A stretch of 64,000 nt of DNA from Anodontia alba (taxonomy: Eukaryota > Mollusca > Bivalvia > Lucinida > Lucinidae): assembly GCA_964016985.1 (NCBI GenBank), contig OZ024826.1, positions 4,393,552-4,457,551 on the forward strand. The letters run 5' to 3'. Position numbers and translations under genes: made by a program. The notes below the pieces were generated by a model. It had not been told where the DNA came from and made no database searches. It was given only the letters and a program-made list of their open reading frames with translations. Position 1 is the first letter of the stretch. Every line of letters starts with the position of its first letter. This document shows, one piece after another, positions 63,942 through 64,000 of the stretch.

Positions 63942-64000
63942 GCAGATACATGACGTTGAATCGCTGTTGGGTTAACGTCGGTAACATTGATCCAATGCTG
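63942..64000 (+). repeat. Family I foldback, cut by the window edge
   Basis: CATGACGTTGAATCGCTGTT followed by AACGTCGG. Partial. Confidence 0.4.

Noticed and set aside
1..64000. A CRISPR-like array among the many short palindromic repeats.
   Set aside because: The repeats are dispersed, not regularly spaced with unique spacers, and the sequence has spliced genes typical of an animal genome.

Overview
The window looks like nuclear DNA of a mollusc, most likely a bivalve. It is AT-rich and intron-rich, has no bacterial-style gene packing, and is saturated with short foldback (MITE-like) repeats, tRNA-type SINEs, and a 3.3-kb tandem-repeat element whose ends (GCCATGATGGCCCTGTATCG at the left) I associate with bivalve genomes. 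The taxon is an inference.

Two protein-coding genes can be supported, arranged head to head. On the minus strand is a MICU2/MICU3-like mitochondrial calcium-uptake regulator. Exon 1 (37907-38122) encodes a mitochondrial presequence and one membrane span. Exon 2 (10163-10295) encodes the family's MTPxDF segment. They are separated by a 27.6-kb intron, and the remaining exons lie beyond the left edge or were not recognised. On the plus strand is a complete-looking three-exon fibroblast growth factor (FGF) gene (41856-42054, 53848-54035, 54663-55094). Its splice phases and intron positions match the FGF family, but its central exon is 84 nt longer than the usual 104 nt, and it has a long basic, cysteine-rich tail. 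A tRNA-Ala(TGC)-like gene sits in the first MICU intron, and a frameshifted 3' end of a LINE ORF lies at 61995-62366.

Most of the rest is repeats. I sorted them into families by their ends. A (TTAACCCTTGTCC), F (TTAACCCTTAAAGCGCC), N (TTAACCCATT), O (TTAACCCTT...CCTGAGTT) and E (cagcagacgac ends) have TTAA-type termini like piggyBac-derived MITEs. B (GTAAATGTTCTAAAATTTT), C (CCTAAGTATTCGGACA), D (AGCTCCAGATAAG), G (TA-flanked CACTACAACCTCTT, pogo-like), H (GGGCCCAGTTGTTCAAA), I (CCAGCGGGCACA..ACGTTG), J (exactly 107 bp, CCCAGCTAGCATTCT), K, L and M complete the set. Several families with unrelated ends carry the same central hairpin module (GCAAACAGTGTRGAYCCAGA), and one family (F) appears with two different centres.

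The most unusual element is a pair of miniature LTR retrotransposons (TRIMs) at 4079-4628 and 17421-18287. Each has ~232-bp LTRs, a tRNA-Pro-type primer-binding site, a polypurine tract, about 85 bp of internal DNA and no coding capacity. Their LTRs contain tRNA-like pol III A and B boxes. One copy is inserted in an N element and itself carries a SINE with a 13-bp target duplication.

Layout: 1-10162, left flank of MICU exon 2 with A, D, E, G, H, L and TRIM repeats; 10163-38122, MICU exons 2 and 1 with the MITE-filled intron; 38123-41855, shared 5' region; 41856-55094, FGF gene; 55095-64000, downstream DNA with D, E, I, J, K, L and M repeats and the LINE fragment.
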